Source of the DNA: Desulfotomaculum sp.
Lineage (GTDB): Bacteria > Bacillota > Desulfotomaculia > Desulfotomaculales > Nap2-2B
Length of the DNA stretch: 31,598 nucleotides
Assembly: GCA_003485325.1 (NCBI GenBank)
Contig: DMZI01000013.1
Location: forward strand, 1 to 31,598
Reading direction: 5' to 3'
Made by a program: the position numbers and the translations under genes. Shown one piece after another: positions 22,570 to 31,598 of the stretch (positions within the stretch are counted from its first letter, which is position 1; the number at the start of each line of letters is the position of its first letter). The notes below the pieces were generated by a model that was not told the origin of the DNA, searched no databases, and saw only the letters and a program-made list of their open reading frames with translations.

Positions 22570-25500
22570 ATGCCCATCAGAAGCGACATAAGAAAAGTGA
22601 TGGTGATTGGTTCGGGTCCCATAATAATCGGTCAGGCCGCAGAATTTGACTATGCCGGCACACAGGCTTGCCGTTCCCTGAAAGAAGAAGGTATGGAAGT
22701 AGTCCTGATTAACAGTAATCCGGCAACAATCATGACTGATACCAACATGGCCGACCGTGTCTATATAGAACCGCTGACACCGGAATTCTTAAGTAAACTG
22801 ATTGAAAAAGAAAAACCCGATGGACTGCTGCCCACTCTCGGCGGTCAGGTCGGTTTGAATTTGGCTATTGAGTTGGCTAAAGCCGGAGTGCTTGAAAAGC
22901 AGGGGGTAAAACTGCTCGGTACTCCTTTGGAAGCTATAAAAAGAGCCGAAGACCGGGAAGAATTTAAGGCTACCATGAAGTCTATCGGTGAGCCGGTACC
23001 TGCAAGCACGATAGTTACCAGTCTGGAAGAGGCCATTTCTTTTGGTCGGCAGGTCGGATTTCCGCTTGTGGTCCGTCCCGCCTACACTCTGGGAGGCACT
23101 GGCGGCGGAATGGCTTACGATGAAAAACAGCTTGTTCAGATTACCACAAAAGGTTTGAGGATGAGCGTTATAGGGCAGGCCTTAATTGAAAAAAGTTTGG
23201 TGGGCTGGAAGGAGATAGAATATGAAGTAATGAGGGACAGCCGGGATAACTGCATAACCATTTGCAGCATGGAAAATATTGATCCGATGGGTGTCCATAC
23301 CGGAGACAGCATAGTTATCGCTCCCGTTCAAACACTCAGCGATAAGGAATACCAAATGCTGCGCAGCGCTTCATTAAAAATAATCCGGGCTTTGGGTATA
23401 GAAGGCGGATGCAATGTTCAGTTTGCCCTTGATCCAAACAGCTATCAATATTACGTAATTGAAGTAAACCCGAGAGTTTCCCGTTCTTCGGCCCTTGCAT
23501 CCAAGGCAACGGGATATCCGATTGCCAAGGTTGCCAGTAAAATTGCCGTCGGGTTGAACCTTGATGAAATTAAAAACGCTGTTACGGGAAAAACATATGC
23601 CTGCTTTGAGCCTTCCATTGATTATACGGTTGTAAAGTTCCCCCGCTGGCCGTTTGATAAGTTTGCTCTGGCAGACAGACTACTTGGAACGCAGATGAAG
23701 GCAACCGGGGAGGTAATGGCAATTGACCGGAGAATAGAAGGCGCCCTGCTTAAGGCGGTACGTTCTCTGGAAATCGGCCTGATGGGATTCCTTATTCCCG
23801 AACTGGGTGAAAAAAGTGATCAGGAAATTGCTCAACAAATGGTTAACGCTGATGATTCTCGTCTTTTTGCCGTTGCCGAAGGGCTTCGCCGGGGGATGTC
23901 TGAAGATCACATTTTTGAACTGACCAAAATAGACCGCTTTTTCCTTGATAAAATAAAAAACATAGTCAATATGGAAAAACAAATCAGAGAATGCGCCGGC
24001 AGCAAGATAGATTCGGAAATGCTTCAAAAAGCTAAAAAAATGGGTTTTGGCGACGCTTATATTGCAGAACTGACCGGCCTTGACGAGGCTAAAGAGGTGC
24101 GGGAGCTGCGCCAAAAAAATGAAATTGTTCCTGCATATAAGATGGTAGATACGTGCGCAGCGGAGTTTGAAGCGGTAACACCCTATTATTACTCAAGCTA
24201 TGACGGGTTCGACGAAGTTAGACCGTCAGAAAAACGCAAGGTTGTTGTGCTGGGTTCAGGACCGATCAGGATTGGTCAGGGAATCGAGTTTGACTACTGT
24301 TCGGTGCATTCGGTGTGGGCGCTGCGCCAGGAAGGCGTAGAGGCAATAATAATTAACAATAATCCTGAGACTGTGAGCACAGATTTTGACACCGCTGACC
24401 GTTTATACTTTGAACCGCTTGTTATTGAAGACGTCCTGAATGTTCTCGACAAGGAAAAACCCGAGGGGGTTATCGTTCAGTTCGGCGGTCAGACAGCGGT
24501 TAACCTTGCTGCACCGCTTGTTAAAAGCGGTGTAAAGATATTAGGCACTTCCGTTGATAATATCGACCGTGCGGAAGACAGAAAACGGTTTGATGATTTA
24601 TTGATACGGCTGAATATTCCCAAGCCGTTGGGGCAAACCGCCCTTTCTGTTGAGGAAGCCGATCTTACCGCCGCCCGGATAGGATTTCCTGTGTTAATCA
24701 GGCCGTCCTACGTACTGGGAGGCAGGGCAATGGTTATAGTATACAGCAGGGATGAGCTTCTTAATTATATGGCTACAGCCGTGAAAGTAACCCCGGAACA
24801 CCCGGTGCTGGTAGACAAGTATCTTTTTGGAATCGAACTTGAGGTTGACGCCGTTTCTGACGGAGATACAGTATTAATTCCTGGAATTATGAGGCATGTT
24901 GAGCGGGCCGGCGTTCATTCCGGGGACAGCATAGCTGTTTATCCCGCGAGTGAGATAAACCTGGAAATAAAAGAAAAGATTGTCGACTATACAACAAAAC
25001 TTGCTCAGGCTCTCCAGGTGCGCGGTATAATAAATATTCAATATGTCCTGCATAACGGTGAGGTTTATGTATTGGAGGTCAATCCACGCGCCAGCAGGAC
25101 TGTGCCATATATCAGCAAGATCACCGGGATTCCCATAGTAAATCTAGCCACACGGATAATTTTAGGCCGCACTTTAAAAGAACTTGGGTATGCTGGAGGA
25201 TTATGGAAGGAAGGACTGCTGACAGGTGTAAAAACGCCTGTTTTCAGCTTTGCCAAACTCACTGAAGTGGATATATCCCTGGGTCCGGAAATGAAGTCGA
25301 CAGGTGAGGTAATGGGCATCGACAGAAGATATTCGGTAGCGCTATACAAGTCACTCGTTGCCGCGGGATACGTAATTCCGCAAAAAGGCAACGTACTTGC
25401 CTCGATTGCTGACAGGGATAAAAAAGAATCCCTGCCTGTCTTATCCATGCTGGTCGGATTGGGTTATAAGCTTTTCGCCACAGTGGGTACGGCGGAATTC

Positions 25501-25794
25501 CTGCGGGACGCCGGGATGAGCGTGGAATCAGTCAGGAAAGTAAGAGAAAACTCGCCAAACATCGTTGATTTAATCAGGGCCGGAGAGATACATCTGGTAA
25601 TCAGTACTTTAACCAGGGGGCGGGAGCCGGAGCGGGATGGTTTCAGAATTCGCCGTATGGCTGTTGAACATAATATTCCCTGTCTTACTTCCCTGGATAC
25701 CGCCTGGGCTTTAGTTGAGGTTCTGCGGTCAATTAAGAAAGGCGATGACATTGAGCTTGTAGCCCTGCAGGATGTGCTTCAGGAGGTAGTCTAG
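22570..25794 (+). CDS. carB: Carbamoyl-phosphate synthase large subunit
   Basis: Makes carbamoyl phosphate from bicarbonate, ammonia and two ATP. The 1074 residues match the family length. The two homologous halves each have an N-terminal GSGPIxIGQxxEFDY block (IIIGQAAEFDYAGTQA and IRIGQGIEFDYCSVHS) and an ATP-grasp core (RPAYTLGGTGGG; RPSYVLGGRAM). The C-terminal MGS-like allosteric domain (about residue 940 on) fits UMP/PRPP control. It follows carA without spacing and is followed without spacing by the FAD oxidoreductase gene. Confidence 0.98.
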   Translation: MPIRSDIRKVMVIGSGPIIIGQAAEFDYAGTQACRSLKEEGMEVVLINSNPATIMTDTNMADRVYIEPLTPEFLSKLIEKEKPDGLLPTLGGQVGLNLAIELAKAGVLEKQGVKLLGTPLEAIKRAEDREEFKATMKSIGEPVPASTIVTSLEEAISFGRQVGFPLVVRPAYTLGGTGGGMAYDEKQLVQITTKGLRMSVIGQALIEKSLVGWKEIEYEVMRDSRDNCITICSMENIDPMGVHTGDSIVIAPVQTLSDKEYQMLRSASLKIIRALGIEGGCNVQFALDPNSYQYYVIEVNPRVSRSSALASKATGYPIAKVASKIAVGLNLDEIKNAVTGKTYACFEPSIDYTVVKFPRWPFDKFALADRLLGTQMKATGEVMAIDRRIEGALLKAVRSLEIGLMGFLIPELGEKSDQEIAQQMVNADDSRLFAVAEGLRRGMSEDHIFELTKIDRFFLDKIKNIVNMEKQIRECAGSKIDSEMLQKAKKMGFGDAYIAELTGLDEAKEVRELRQKNEIVPAYKMVDTCAAEFEAVTPYYYSSYDGFDEVRPSEKRKVVVLGSGPIRIGQGIEFDYCSVHSVWALRQEGVEAIIINNNPETVSTDFDTADRLYFEPLVIEDVLNVLDKEKPEGVIVQFGGQTAVNLAAPLVKSGVKILGTSVDNIDRAEDRKRFDDLLIRLNIPKPLGQTALSVEEADLTAARIGFPVLIRPSYVLGGRAMVIVYSRDELLNYMATAVKVTPEHPVLVDKYLFGIELEVDAVSDGDTVLIPGIMRHVERAGVHSGDSIAVYPASEINLEIKEKIVDYTTKLAQALQVRGIINIQYVLHNGEVYVLEVNPRASRTVPYISKITGIPIVNLATRIILGRTLKELGYAGGLWKEGLLTGVKTPVFSFAKLTEVDISLGPEMKSTGEVMGIDRRYSVALYKSLVAAGYVIPQKGNVLASIADRDKKESLPVLSMLVGLGYKLFATVGTAEFLRDAGMSVESVRKVRENSPNIVDLIRAGEIHLVISTLTRGREPERDGFRIRRMAVEHNIPCLTSLDTAWALVEVLRSIKKGDDIELVALQDVLQEVV

Positions 25795-27630
25795 GTGATT
25801 AAACGGATCTGCCTTGCTTCAGTTTTGCTGCTTCTTTATTGTCTGCTAAGGCCGCTGTGGTCTGGAACAGATTCCCCGGTTGCTTCTTACGCCAATGTGC
25901 CGTTGCTGGAACATTATGATCTTATTGTTGCCGGCGCTGAGCCGGAAGGGATTGCCGCCGCCGTATCCGGGGCGCGTAATGGTTTAAAGACCCTGCTTGT
26001 AGATACCCGTCCGGAAGTAGGCGGCCTGATGACCCGCGGCTGGTTGAACAGTATTGATATGAATTACGGACCTGACAAGGACATCTTGAATAAAGGGATC
26101 TTTCTGGAATTTTACAAAGGCGTTGGGGGAGACGCTTTTGATCCTGCTGTGGCAAGCCGGGTTTTTAATTCCCTGATCGCAAAAGAGAAGAACCTTCAGG
26201 TATTTTTAAATGCAGTTGAGGTACAACCACTGGCAATGAATAACACTTTAAACGGACTAAAAATTCTACTGCCAAAGGGAGAGGCCAGGGAAATCAGAGC
26301 ACAGCGGGTAATTGACGCCACCCGCGACGCTGATATAGCCGCCGCCGCAGGTGTTCCTTACAGCCTCGGGTTTAGTGACTGCGGCCGGCCGGATGAATAT
26401 ATGGCAGCTACCCTGGTTTTTAGGTTAAAGGGAGTAAGTTTGATAGACTGGCTGAAACTGGAACTAAACCTCAAACTCTCCAAAGAACCTAACAGCGGCG
26501 TAAAAAAGCAGAGCGCCTGGGGCTTTTCTCAGATAATGAAACTCTATCAGCCCACGAACAGCCGTTTGTTAGTACGGGGCTTAAATATAGGCCGCGAAAA
26601 AGACAACCGGATTTCGATCAATACGCTGCAGATTCTGGGGGTGAACCCCCTGGATTATAATTCCCGCATGGAAGGAAGGGCTATAGCTGAAAAAGAGATG
26701 CCCATCCTTACCGATTATATTTCAAAAAACATTCCCGGCCTGTCGTCTGCCGTGCTGGATGCAACTGCGCCCGAATTATACATCAGGCAATCGAGGAATA
26801 TCTATGGACTGTACCGCTTAAGCGTAAACGACGTATTGGAAAACAGGGATTTTAAAGATCGCATTGCGATGGGCTCTTATCCTGTCGACATTCAGGCCAC
26901 CAGCCAGTCTTTTCGTGGTGATATAATAGGCAAGCCCAAGCTTTACTCAATACCTTTCCGCTGTCTTGTGCCAAAGGAAGTTAATAACCTTCTGGTAGTG
27001 GGGAGGTCTGCAAGCTTTGATTCACTGGCGGCCGGAAGCGCCAGGGTTATCCCTGTCGGCATGGCTACCGGTCAGGCGGCCGGCGCGGCAGCCGCCCTGA
27101 GCATTGAGAGGGGATTATCTTTTAAAGAAATGAGCGGCATTCCGGATGTGATCAAAGAGCTGCAAAATAGGTTGAACGCGCAGGGAATGAAGCTTTACTC
27201 CTTTTCGTATGAAATTCCCTGCGCTGATCACTGGGCTTACCCCGGTCTAAGATTTGTCAGGCAGTGGGGAATGGCTTCCGGCGGTTATAATAATAATTAC
27301 CGGCTGGATGATGAGATGCCGGTGGTAAGCTTTATAAATGCGCTTTCGAGGATGACCGGCACAAAGGTTCCGCCTGCGGCGATGATTTATACCAGGGGCG
27401 AAACGCTTACGCTAACAAACGCCGCCCAGATTATATGCTGCTTTAAGAATTTGAAATTTTCCCAACCGGAAGCCTTTCTGTATTTGAAATTGGCCGGATT
27501 TTGGGAGCCGGATTTATTAAAACGCATTCAAGATGAGGGGAAAATAAGTAGGGGGGCAGGATATATGATCCTTAAAAGGTATGCAGAATGGAATCCCCCA
27601 ACTAGCGCGAATCAGGGGGGCCAAAATTGA
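25795..27630 (+). CDS. Exported FAD-dependent oxidoreductase with C-terminal SLH-like region
   Basis: A 611-residue protein. An N-terminal signal or anchor (ICLASVLLLLYCLLRPLW) precedes a Rossmann FAD fold: YDLIVAGAEPEGIAAAVSGA, then LLVDTRPEVGGLMTRGW. The closing FAD motif is NNLLVVGRSASFD, followed by RVIPVGMATGQAAGAAAALS. This is the FAD_oxidored-type family. From about residue 476, DHWAYPGLRFVRQWGMASGG, then YNNNYRLDDEMPVV, resembles an S-layer-homology motif. GTG at 25795 has AGGAGGT seven bases upstream and directly follows carB; TTGA overlaps pyrK. No known pyrimidine step requires an exported flavoprotein, so the placement is odd. The substrate is unknown. Confidence 0.85.
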   Translation: MIKRICLASVLLLLYCLLRPLWSGTDSPVASYANVPLLEHYDLIVAGAEPEGIAAAVSGARNGLKTLLVDTRPEVGGLMTRGWLNSIDMNYGPDKDILNKGIFLEFYKGVGGDAFDPAVASRVFNSLIAKEKNLQVFLNAVEVQPLAMNNTLNGLKILLPKGEAREIRAQRVIDATRDADIAAAAGVPYSLGFSDCGRPDEYMAATLVFRLKGVSLIDWLKLELNLKLSKEPNSGVKKQSAWGFSQIMKLYQPTNSRLLVRGLNIGREKDNRISINTLQILGVNPLDYNSRMEGRAIAEKEMPILTDYISKNIPGLSSAVLDATAPELYIRQSRNIYGLYRLSVNDVLENRDFKDRIAMGSYPVDIQATSQSFRGDIIGKPKLYSIPFRCLVPKEVNNLLVVGRSASFDSLAAGSARVIPVGMATGQAAGAAAALSIERGLSFKEMSGIPDVIKELQNRLNAQGMKLYSFSYEIPCADHWAYPGLRFVRQWGMASGGYNNNYRLDDEMPVVSFINALSRMTGTKVPPAAMIYTRGETLTLTNAAQIICCFKNLKFSQPEAFLYLKLAGFWEPDLLKRIQDEGKISRGAGYMILKRYAEWNPPTSANQGGQN

Positions 27631-28439
27631 TTCATAACCCAAAGGCCCGTATCGTAAGTCAAAAAATGATTTTTCCGGGTTGTTGCCTACTGACAATTTC
27701 ATCTCCGGAAATAAGCAGGACGGCAAAGCCGGGGCAGTTTATCCAGGTGCGTATTTTGCCGCTTCTGGATTCTACGCTGCGCCGTCCCTTCAGCATTCAT
27801 CGGGTAGATCGGGAGAAAGGAGAGTTATCCCTGCTTTACCGGGTGGTTGGCCGGGGTACTGCTCTACTGTCTATGGAAAAAGAGGATAATTTTTTAGACG
27901 TTATAGGTCCTTTGGGAAATGGTTTCAACATTCCAGAAGGAAAGAAAAAGCTGGCGATAGCGGCGGGCGGTATCGGAATCGCCCCCTTGTTTTTTCTCCT
28001 TCAGGAATTAGCGCTCAATGACAACAAGGATTATGTAATTTATACTTTGCTGGGAGCGCGCACCGGGGAAGAATTGATTCTTGCCGATGAAATAGCAAGC
28101 CTTACGGAGAGTTTTTCGGGAGGCGTCAGAATTGCAACGGACGATGGAACAGTTGGCCACCGCGGGCCGGTGACGGAATTGCTTGAGGAGGTTCTTGCAA
28201 ACCGCCTGGTCGAAATGGTTTACGCCTGTGGGCCGCATGATTTTCTGCGTGTGTCCGCCGCCATGCTGGAAAAACATGGCGTAGCGGGTCAATTTTCCGT
28301 TGAGGAACGTATGGCCTGCGGTATAGGAGCCTGTTACTCATGCGTTTGCAAAACTAACCGGAACAAAGGAGAACAACCTGTTTACAAAAGGGTGTGCATT
28401 GATGGACCGGTCTTTTATGCCAATGAGGTGGCTTTTTAA
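27627..28439 (+). CDS. pyrK: Dihydroorotate dehydrogenase B, electron-transfer subunit PyrK
   Basis: Passes electrons from PyrD to NAD+ through FAD and a [2Fe-2S] cluster. The 270 residues show the FAD motif RRPFSIHRV, the NAD-binding GGIGIAPLFF and YACGPHDFL, and the cluster cysteines in MACGIGACYSCVCKTN with a fourth in VCIDGPVF. TTG at 27627 overlaps the stop of the FAD oxidoreductase gene by four bases. It overlaps pyrD by one base, matching the tight pyrK-pyrD coupling of Gram-positive bacteria. Confidence 0.96.
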   Translation: MIHNPKARIVSQKMIFPGCCLLTISSPEISRTAKPGQFIQVRILPLLDSTLRRPFSIHRVDREKGELSLLYRVVGRGTALLSMEKEDNFLDVIGPLGNGFNIPEGKKKLAIAAGGIGIAPLFFLLQELALNDNKDYVIYTLLGARTGEELILADEIASLTESFSGGVRIATDDGTVGHRGPVTELLEEVLANRLVEMVYACGPHDFLRVSAAMLEKHGVAGQFSVEERMACGIGACYSCVCKTNRNKGEQPVYKRVCIDGPVFYANEVAF

Positions 28440-29368
28440 TGGAATTTTTGAATAACGAACCTAACCTGGCAGTTGAAATAGCCGGAGTAAAGTTTAAAAA
28501 CCCAGTCGTGACCGCTTCCGGAACCTTCGGCTTTGGAAAAGAATATTCAGTTTTTGTCAACCTGAGCCAACTGGGCGGAATAGTTTTCAAAAGCCTGACA
28601 CTTCAGCCATGTCCGGGAAATCCTCCGCCGCGGATATTCGAGACGTCATCAGGCCTGTTGAATTCAATTGGCCTGGAAAATCCGGGGGTAGAAAATTTCA
28701 TAAAATTTTACCTGCCCGGTTTAAAAGAAATCTCGACGAATATAATTGCAAGCATAGCAGGCGGCGATGTAGAAGAATACGCCGCCGTCGCAGGTAAGCT
28801 GGGTGAATCTGAGATAGTATCGGCTCTTGAGTTAAACATATCCTGCCCGAATGTAAGGCATGGCGGTATGCAATTCGGCGTCTCGCCGTCCGCATCTGCT
28901 GAAGTGGTTAAAAGTGTTAAGTCTGTTACTGATAAACCTGTTATAGTAAAATTATCTCCGAATGTAACCAGTATTGTAGAAATAGCACATAGTGTCGCCG
29001 CTGCGGGCGCGGACGCTCTTTCAATGATCAATACCCTGACGGGAATGGCTATTGATATATACCGGCGCAGGCCTGTTCTGGGCAATATTAAAGGAGGGCT
29101 TTCCGGCCCGGCGGTTAAACCTGTGGCTGTCAGGGCTGTCTGGGATGTTTACCGGGAAGTCGATCTGCCGATTATCGGTATGGGCGGCATAACATGCGCC
29201 CGTGACGCGTTGGAGTTTATCATGGCCGGCGCAAAAGCTGTCGCAGTGGGGACTGCAAACTTTATTAACCCGAGGGCGACAGTTGATGTGCTGGAAGGAA
29301 TCAAACTGTTCCTGAAAGAAAACGGAATCAAAGACATTAATGATTTAGTAGGCGCCGCGCATAATTAA
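28439..29368 (+). CDS. pyrD: Dihydroorotate dehydrogenase B (NAD+), catalytic subunit
   Basis: FMN enzyme oxidising dihydroorotate to orotate. The 309 residues are class 1B: the catalytic base is Cys in LNISCPNVRHGG, not Ser. Further family blocks are VTASGTFGFGKEYS, SIGLENPGVENF, VKLSPNVTSIVEIA, NTLTGMAIDI and the FMN phosphate site IIGMGGITCARDALEFIMAGA. Works with PyrK, encoded directly upstream. It is the last pyr gene in the window; pyrF and pyrE, often next, are absent. Confidence 0.97.
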   Translation: MEFLNNEPNLAVEIAGVKFKNPVVTASGTFGFGKEYSVFVNLSQLGGIVFKSLTLQPCPGNPPPRIFETSSGLLNSIGLENPGVENFIKFYLPGLKEISTNIIASIAGGDVEEYAAVAGKLGESEIVSALELNISCPNVRHGGMQFGVSPSASAEVVKSVKSVTDKPVIVKLSPNVTSIVEIAHSVAAAGADALSMINTLTGMAIDIYRRRPVLGNIKGGLSGPAVKPVAVRAVWDVYREVDLPIIGMGGITCARDALEFIMAGAKAVAVGTANFINPRATVDVLEGIKLFLKENGIKDINDLVGAAHN

Positions 29369-29437
29369 ATATAGGGTTTTAAAGTAGAAAAGGACCTCAA
29401 TCTTCCAAAAACATTTACTGACTTCAAACCCAATCAT
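29345..29437 (-). CDS. Possible 30-residue leftward micro-ORF
   Basis: ATG at 29437 has AAAGGAGG eight bases upstream. The frame runs antisense into the last bases of pyrD. No family resemblance. It could be chance or a remnant. Confidence 0.2.
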   Translation of the reverse strand: MIGFEVSKCFWKIEVLFYFKTLYLIMRGAY

Positions 29438-29507
29438 ATACACTGCCTCCTTTATCCTGGGATAAGCCTATCTGGGTTAACGACTTGCGCAAACCCATTT
29501 CAAACAT
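29424..29507 (-). CDS. Possible 27-residue leftward micro-ORF or gene-start remnant
   Basis: ATG at 29507 has AAAGGAGGG six bases upstream, an excellent site. It encodes MFEMGLRKSLTQIGLSQDKG and a few more residues. The frame then stops, so it may be the 5' end of a lost gene or a real small peptide. Unrecognised. Confidence 0.3.
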   Translation of the reverse strand: MFEMGLRKSLTQIGLSQDKGGSVYDWV

Positions 29508-29990
29508 TAAATCCCTCCTTTCTAAATCAACTCAAATTGTTAACAAGAAGCGGGAACATTTATTTTGCTTCGAAACAGTTGTTTTCTCGATTTTTTAAGT
29601 CCTAAAAAGAAACATAGGGACGGTACTTGAAGGGAAAAAAATCGGAAGTATCACGAGTAAGAAAGCTCAACATGCAGATAATCTCTGTAAATTGAGCTTT
29701 CATCATCACTGGCATAAATTTTTGATTGGCAGGAGAATGAAATCGCGAGACTAGAATACTTATGGGGATTCAATCTGTAGCGACTGTATTTGAAATTATG
29801 ATTTTTTTATTTTTTATATGCTTGCTATGTAATTAGCGCTTTTCCCTGCGCTTTAACCTTGATTTGAAAAAAATACGTGGTGACTAATCTTATGATTTTG
29901 GTGCAAAAACCCATAAATAAAATAACCAGACCAAACCGAAACTTGACAACATATGGCAAATCATGAGTAGATGAAAGCTAAAATCGGCAT
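29508..29990. other. AT-rich gene-free stretch between the pyr operon and the transposase remnant
   Basis: No ORF with ribosome binding site, RNA gene or clear terminator is visible. ATAGGGACGGTAC near 29607 resembles sequence often seen at transposon borders in related bacteria, but no pair was found. Confidence 0.45.
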
Positions 29991-31585
29991 TTAGGCAACC
30001 TGCTGGAAATTATGCGCAATGGTTTTAAAACCCATCACCAGGGTGCGCTTGATCTGACCCCGGATGGAAAGCTTACCGGCGCCTTGACCACGTTTGATGG
30101 CCGAAATAGTTCCTTCGATGGCCGCCCGCTTGCTGGTGGCCTCGCGCCGGAATTCGGGATCGGCCAGCTCCTTTCTGATCTCGGCGGCCAAAAGAGTTTT
30201 TAGCAAGGCTTTCTTTTTTTGAATCTTGACCGGGCACTGTTCCTTGCAGGGACACTCCTTACAGACGTGCGGAGCAAACCAGGCGATAAGTTCATCTTTT
30301 CCTTCATTAAAAAAGGTATGGACGCAGAGCCTGGTTTTGGGGACAGGCGAGCACCTTCTGGTGGTTTTCAATGGTAAAGGCGCTTAAGGGAAGCTTTTCA
30401 GAAGCGGGCTTGCGTCCGGTAAGATTGGTGTAGTGCATGGTGACGCCCTGCTCTTGTGCCAGTTTCTGGACTTCCGGTCTGCAGGAGCCCCCGTCTTCGT
30501 AAAGATCCGTTAAGTCTGTTCTTTCTTTAATCATCGGTAGACGCTCTTTTAGTGTTTCGGGATCGGTTTTGACGTTTTTATCCACAGCATAATCAGTGAC
30601 GAATTGAACCGGATTTTCCCCGGTACAGGTTTCGGTGACGTTATAGGCGTAGCCTACGTGATCCTTGTTCCCTTTCCGCCGGTAAGTGGCGTCGGGTGTG
30701 TCAAGCGGACTGGAGAGAAGCAGGGGCAATTTCCTTCCCCTTTTTGGCCACCCGTTTCTTTGAGGTGGGATCGAAAACGGTCTGTTCCGCTAAAAACCGT
30801 CTGACCAACGCCACCGGGGGAAGTTCAGCCACTTCTGGAAAAGAGGCAATCACCTCCAGCAATTGTTGCTGGAGGTCAAGGACGAACTGGAGTTTATTCT
30901 TTATCTCACTGGCCCGGGACCGGTAAAGAAGATCGGTTCTAAAAGCAGGCTCTAAGACTTGGCGCAGGGATTCCGGTAAGATTTCCGGCGGGCAGATGCG
31001 GACCGCCTGATTGAGCACATCAAAGGCGAGGCTCAAGCGGCCGGCGCGCCTGATCTTGGGCATGATGGCGGAAGAGTCCGTGCGTTGTTCTTTTGTGTTG
31101 ATTTTGGTTATGCCCAGGAAATGGGCTAAGAGTTGGTCAAACTGCCGGAAGACCAGATCGGCATCGAACGGGTGGGCCAAGGTGTATTCGTAAACTTATT
31201 TTCGAAAATCGTACAGCGTCTGTTCGCAGATGTAAAGTTCCCCCAGGTTGCGCTGCCCTAAGGCGTAGTTTACCTGGTAGTTGAAATAATCTTGTTCAAG
31301 GATCTCCTCATCGGTATAGTCATGCAGGTGTTTTAAAAATTCCAAGGAAAGGAGGGTGTTCACCGGTTTATTGGGAGAGCCGTTATCTGTACAATAAAGG
31401 GGTGCAAACATCTTTTCGTCGATTTTACAAAAGACGTGTTCGTAGTATAAAGGAGCCCAGCTTTTCTCCAACATGGCCCTCGTTCTGGGATTCATATAGG
31501 TAGCTGTGTTAAATAATTCGGGTTGGAGATGTGAATTGTTCTTCCTAAACACTGTATGACCCCCTGGGGATAACTTATATTGCAT
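29991..31585 (-). pseudogene. IS1182-like transposase, broken by one stop and two frameshifts
   Basis: Four consecutive leftward frames join into one transposase of about 530 residues. The N-terminal part (LLSLEFLKHLHDYTDEEILE, then YFNYQVNYALGQRN) is the DUF772-type domain. The middle (VFDPTSKKRVAKKGKE and DATYRRKGNKDHVGYAYNV) and C-terminal part (CKECPCKEQCPVK and SKRAAIEGTISAIKRGQG) are the DDE domain of IS1182 elements. A TAA at 31198-31196 interrupts the frame (FRK-stop-VYEYTLAHPFD). One-base shifts occur near 30705 and near 30320-30340. The element's inverted ends could not be found; the right one may lie beyond the window. It is inactive as it stands. Confidence 0.9.
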
Positions 31586-31598
31586 TATCTTTATATAT

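Noticed and set aside
23680..24114. 144-residue minus-strand ORF
   Set aside because: Shadow frame within carB with low-complexity Phe/Leu-rich sequence and no family resemblance.
1..31598. CRISPR array, tRNA or rRNA genes
   Set aside because: No regularly spaced repeats and no recognisable tRNA or rRNA sequence were seen in a by-eye reading; a tRNAscan-SE run would settle it.

Overview
The window looks like a chromosomal segment of a spore-forming, anaerobic Gram-positive bacterium of the Clostridia, most like the Peptococcaceae (Desulfotomaculum/Pelotomaculum type). This is inferred from gene content: a Tat-exported formate dehydrogenase that reads UGA as selenocysteine, a Tat-exported [NiFe] hydrogenase, a YunB-like sporulation protein, a PyrR-attenuated pyr operon with the NAD-linked PyrK/PyrD-1B dihydroorotate dehydrogenase, strong AGGAGG ribosome binding sites, and frequent GTG/TTG starts. 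The species cannot be fixed from sequence alone.

Region 1 (1-8260) is a redox enzyme and maturation locus. Leftward genes are fdhE, tatA, tatC and the 5' end of a selenocysteine formate dehydrogenase, cut by the window edge just after the UGA codon and its SECIS hairpin. Rightward genes are the [NiFe] hydrogenase small and large subunits, their maturation protease, HypA, a Mrp/MinD-type ATPase that probably replaces HypB, a 57-residue zinc-ribbon protein and a 63-residue membrane protein. The 0.9 kb between the two arms holds a clear molybdenum-cofactor (Moco) riboswitch with an intrinsic terminator. About 290 bases further on is a second, compact, Moco-like RNA with its own terminator. Both read toward the hydrogenase, an enzyme that does not use Moco. 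TatA and TatC can export both enzymes, and FdhE and the Hyp proteins serve their maturation.

Region 2 (8266-14046) is housekeeping: a class A penicillin-binding protein, tyrosyl-tRNA synthetase, a YunB-like sporulation protein and a DUF1015 protein.

Region 3 (14177-18301) is a 4.1 kb accessory island bounded by an identical 19 bp direct repeat. Just inside each boundary lies a near-identical inverted repeat resembling insertion-sequence ends. The island carries a PIN-domain remnant, an intact vapBC-type toxin-antitoxin pair with a palindromic operator candidate, a CPBP intramembrane protease, an unknown membrane-anchored repeat protein and several gene fragments. It has no transposase. Its right boundary abuts the -35 box of the pyr promoter.

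Region 4 (18301-29368) is the pyrimidine operon: PyrR attenuator, pyrR, pyrB, pyrC, an intergenic repeat element, carA, carB, an unexpected secreted FAD-dependent oxidoreductase, pyrK and pyrD. Most genes abut or overlap by 1-4 bases. pyrF and pyrE are not in the window.

Region 5 (29369-31598) is AT-rich and largely gene-free. It has two tiny leftward ORFs with strong ribosome binding sites, followed by a decayed IS1182-like transposase broken by one in-frame stop and two frameshifts.
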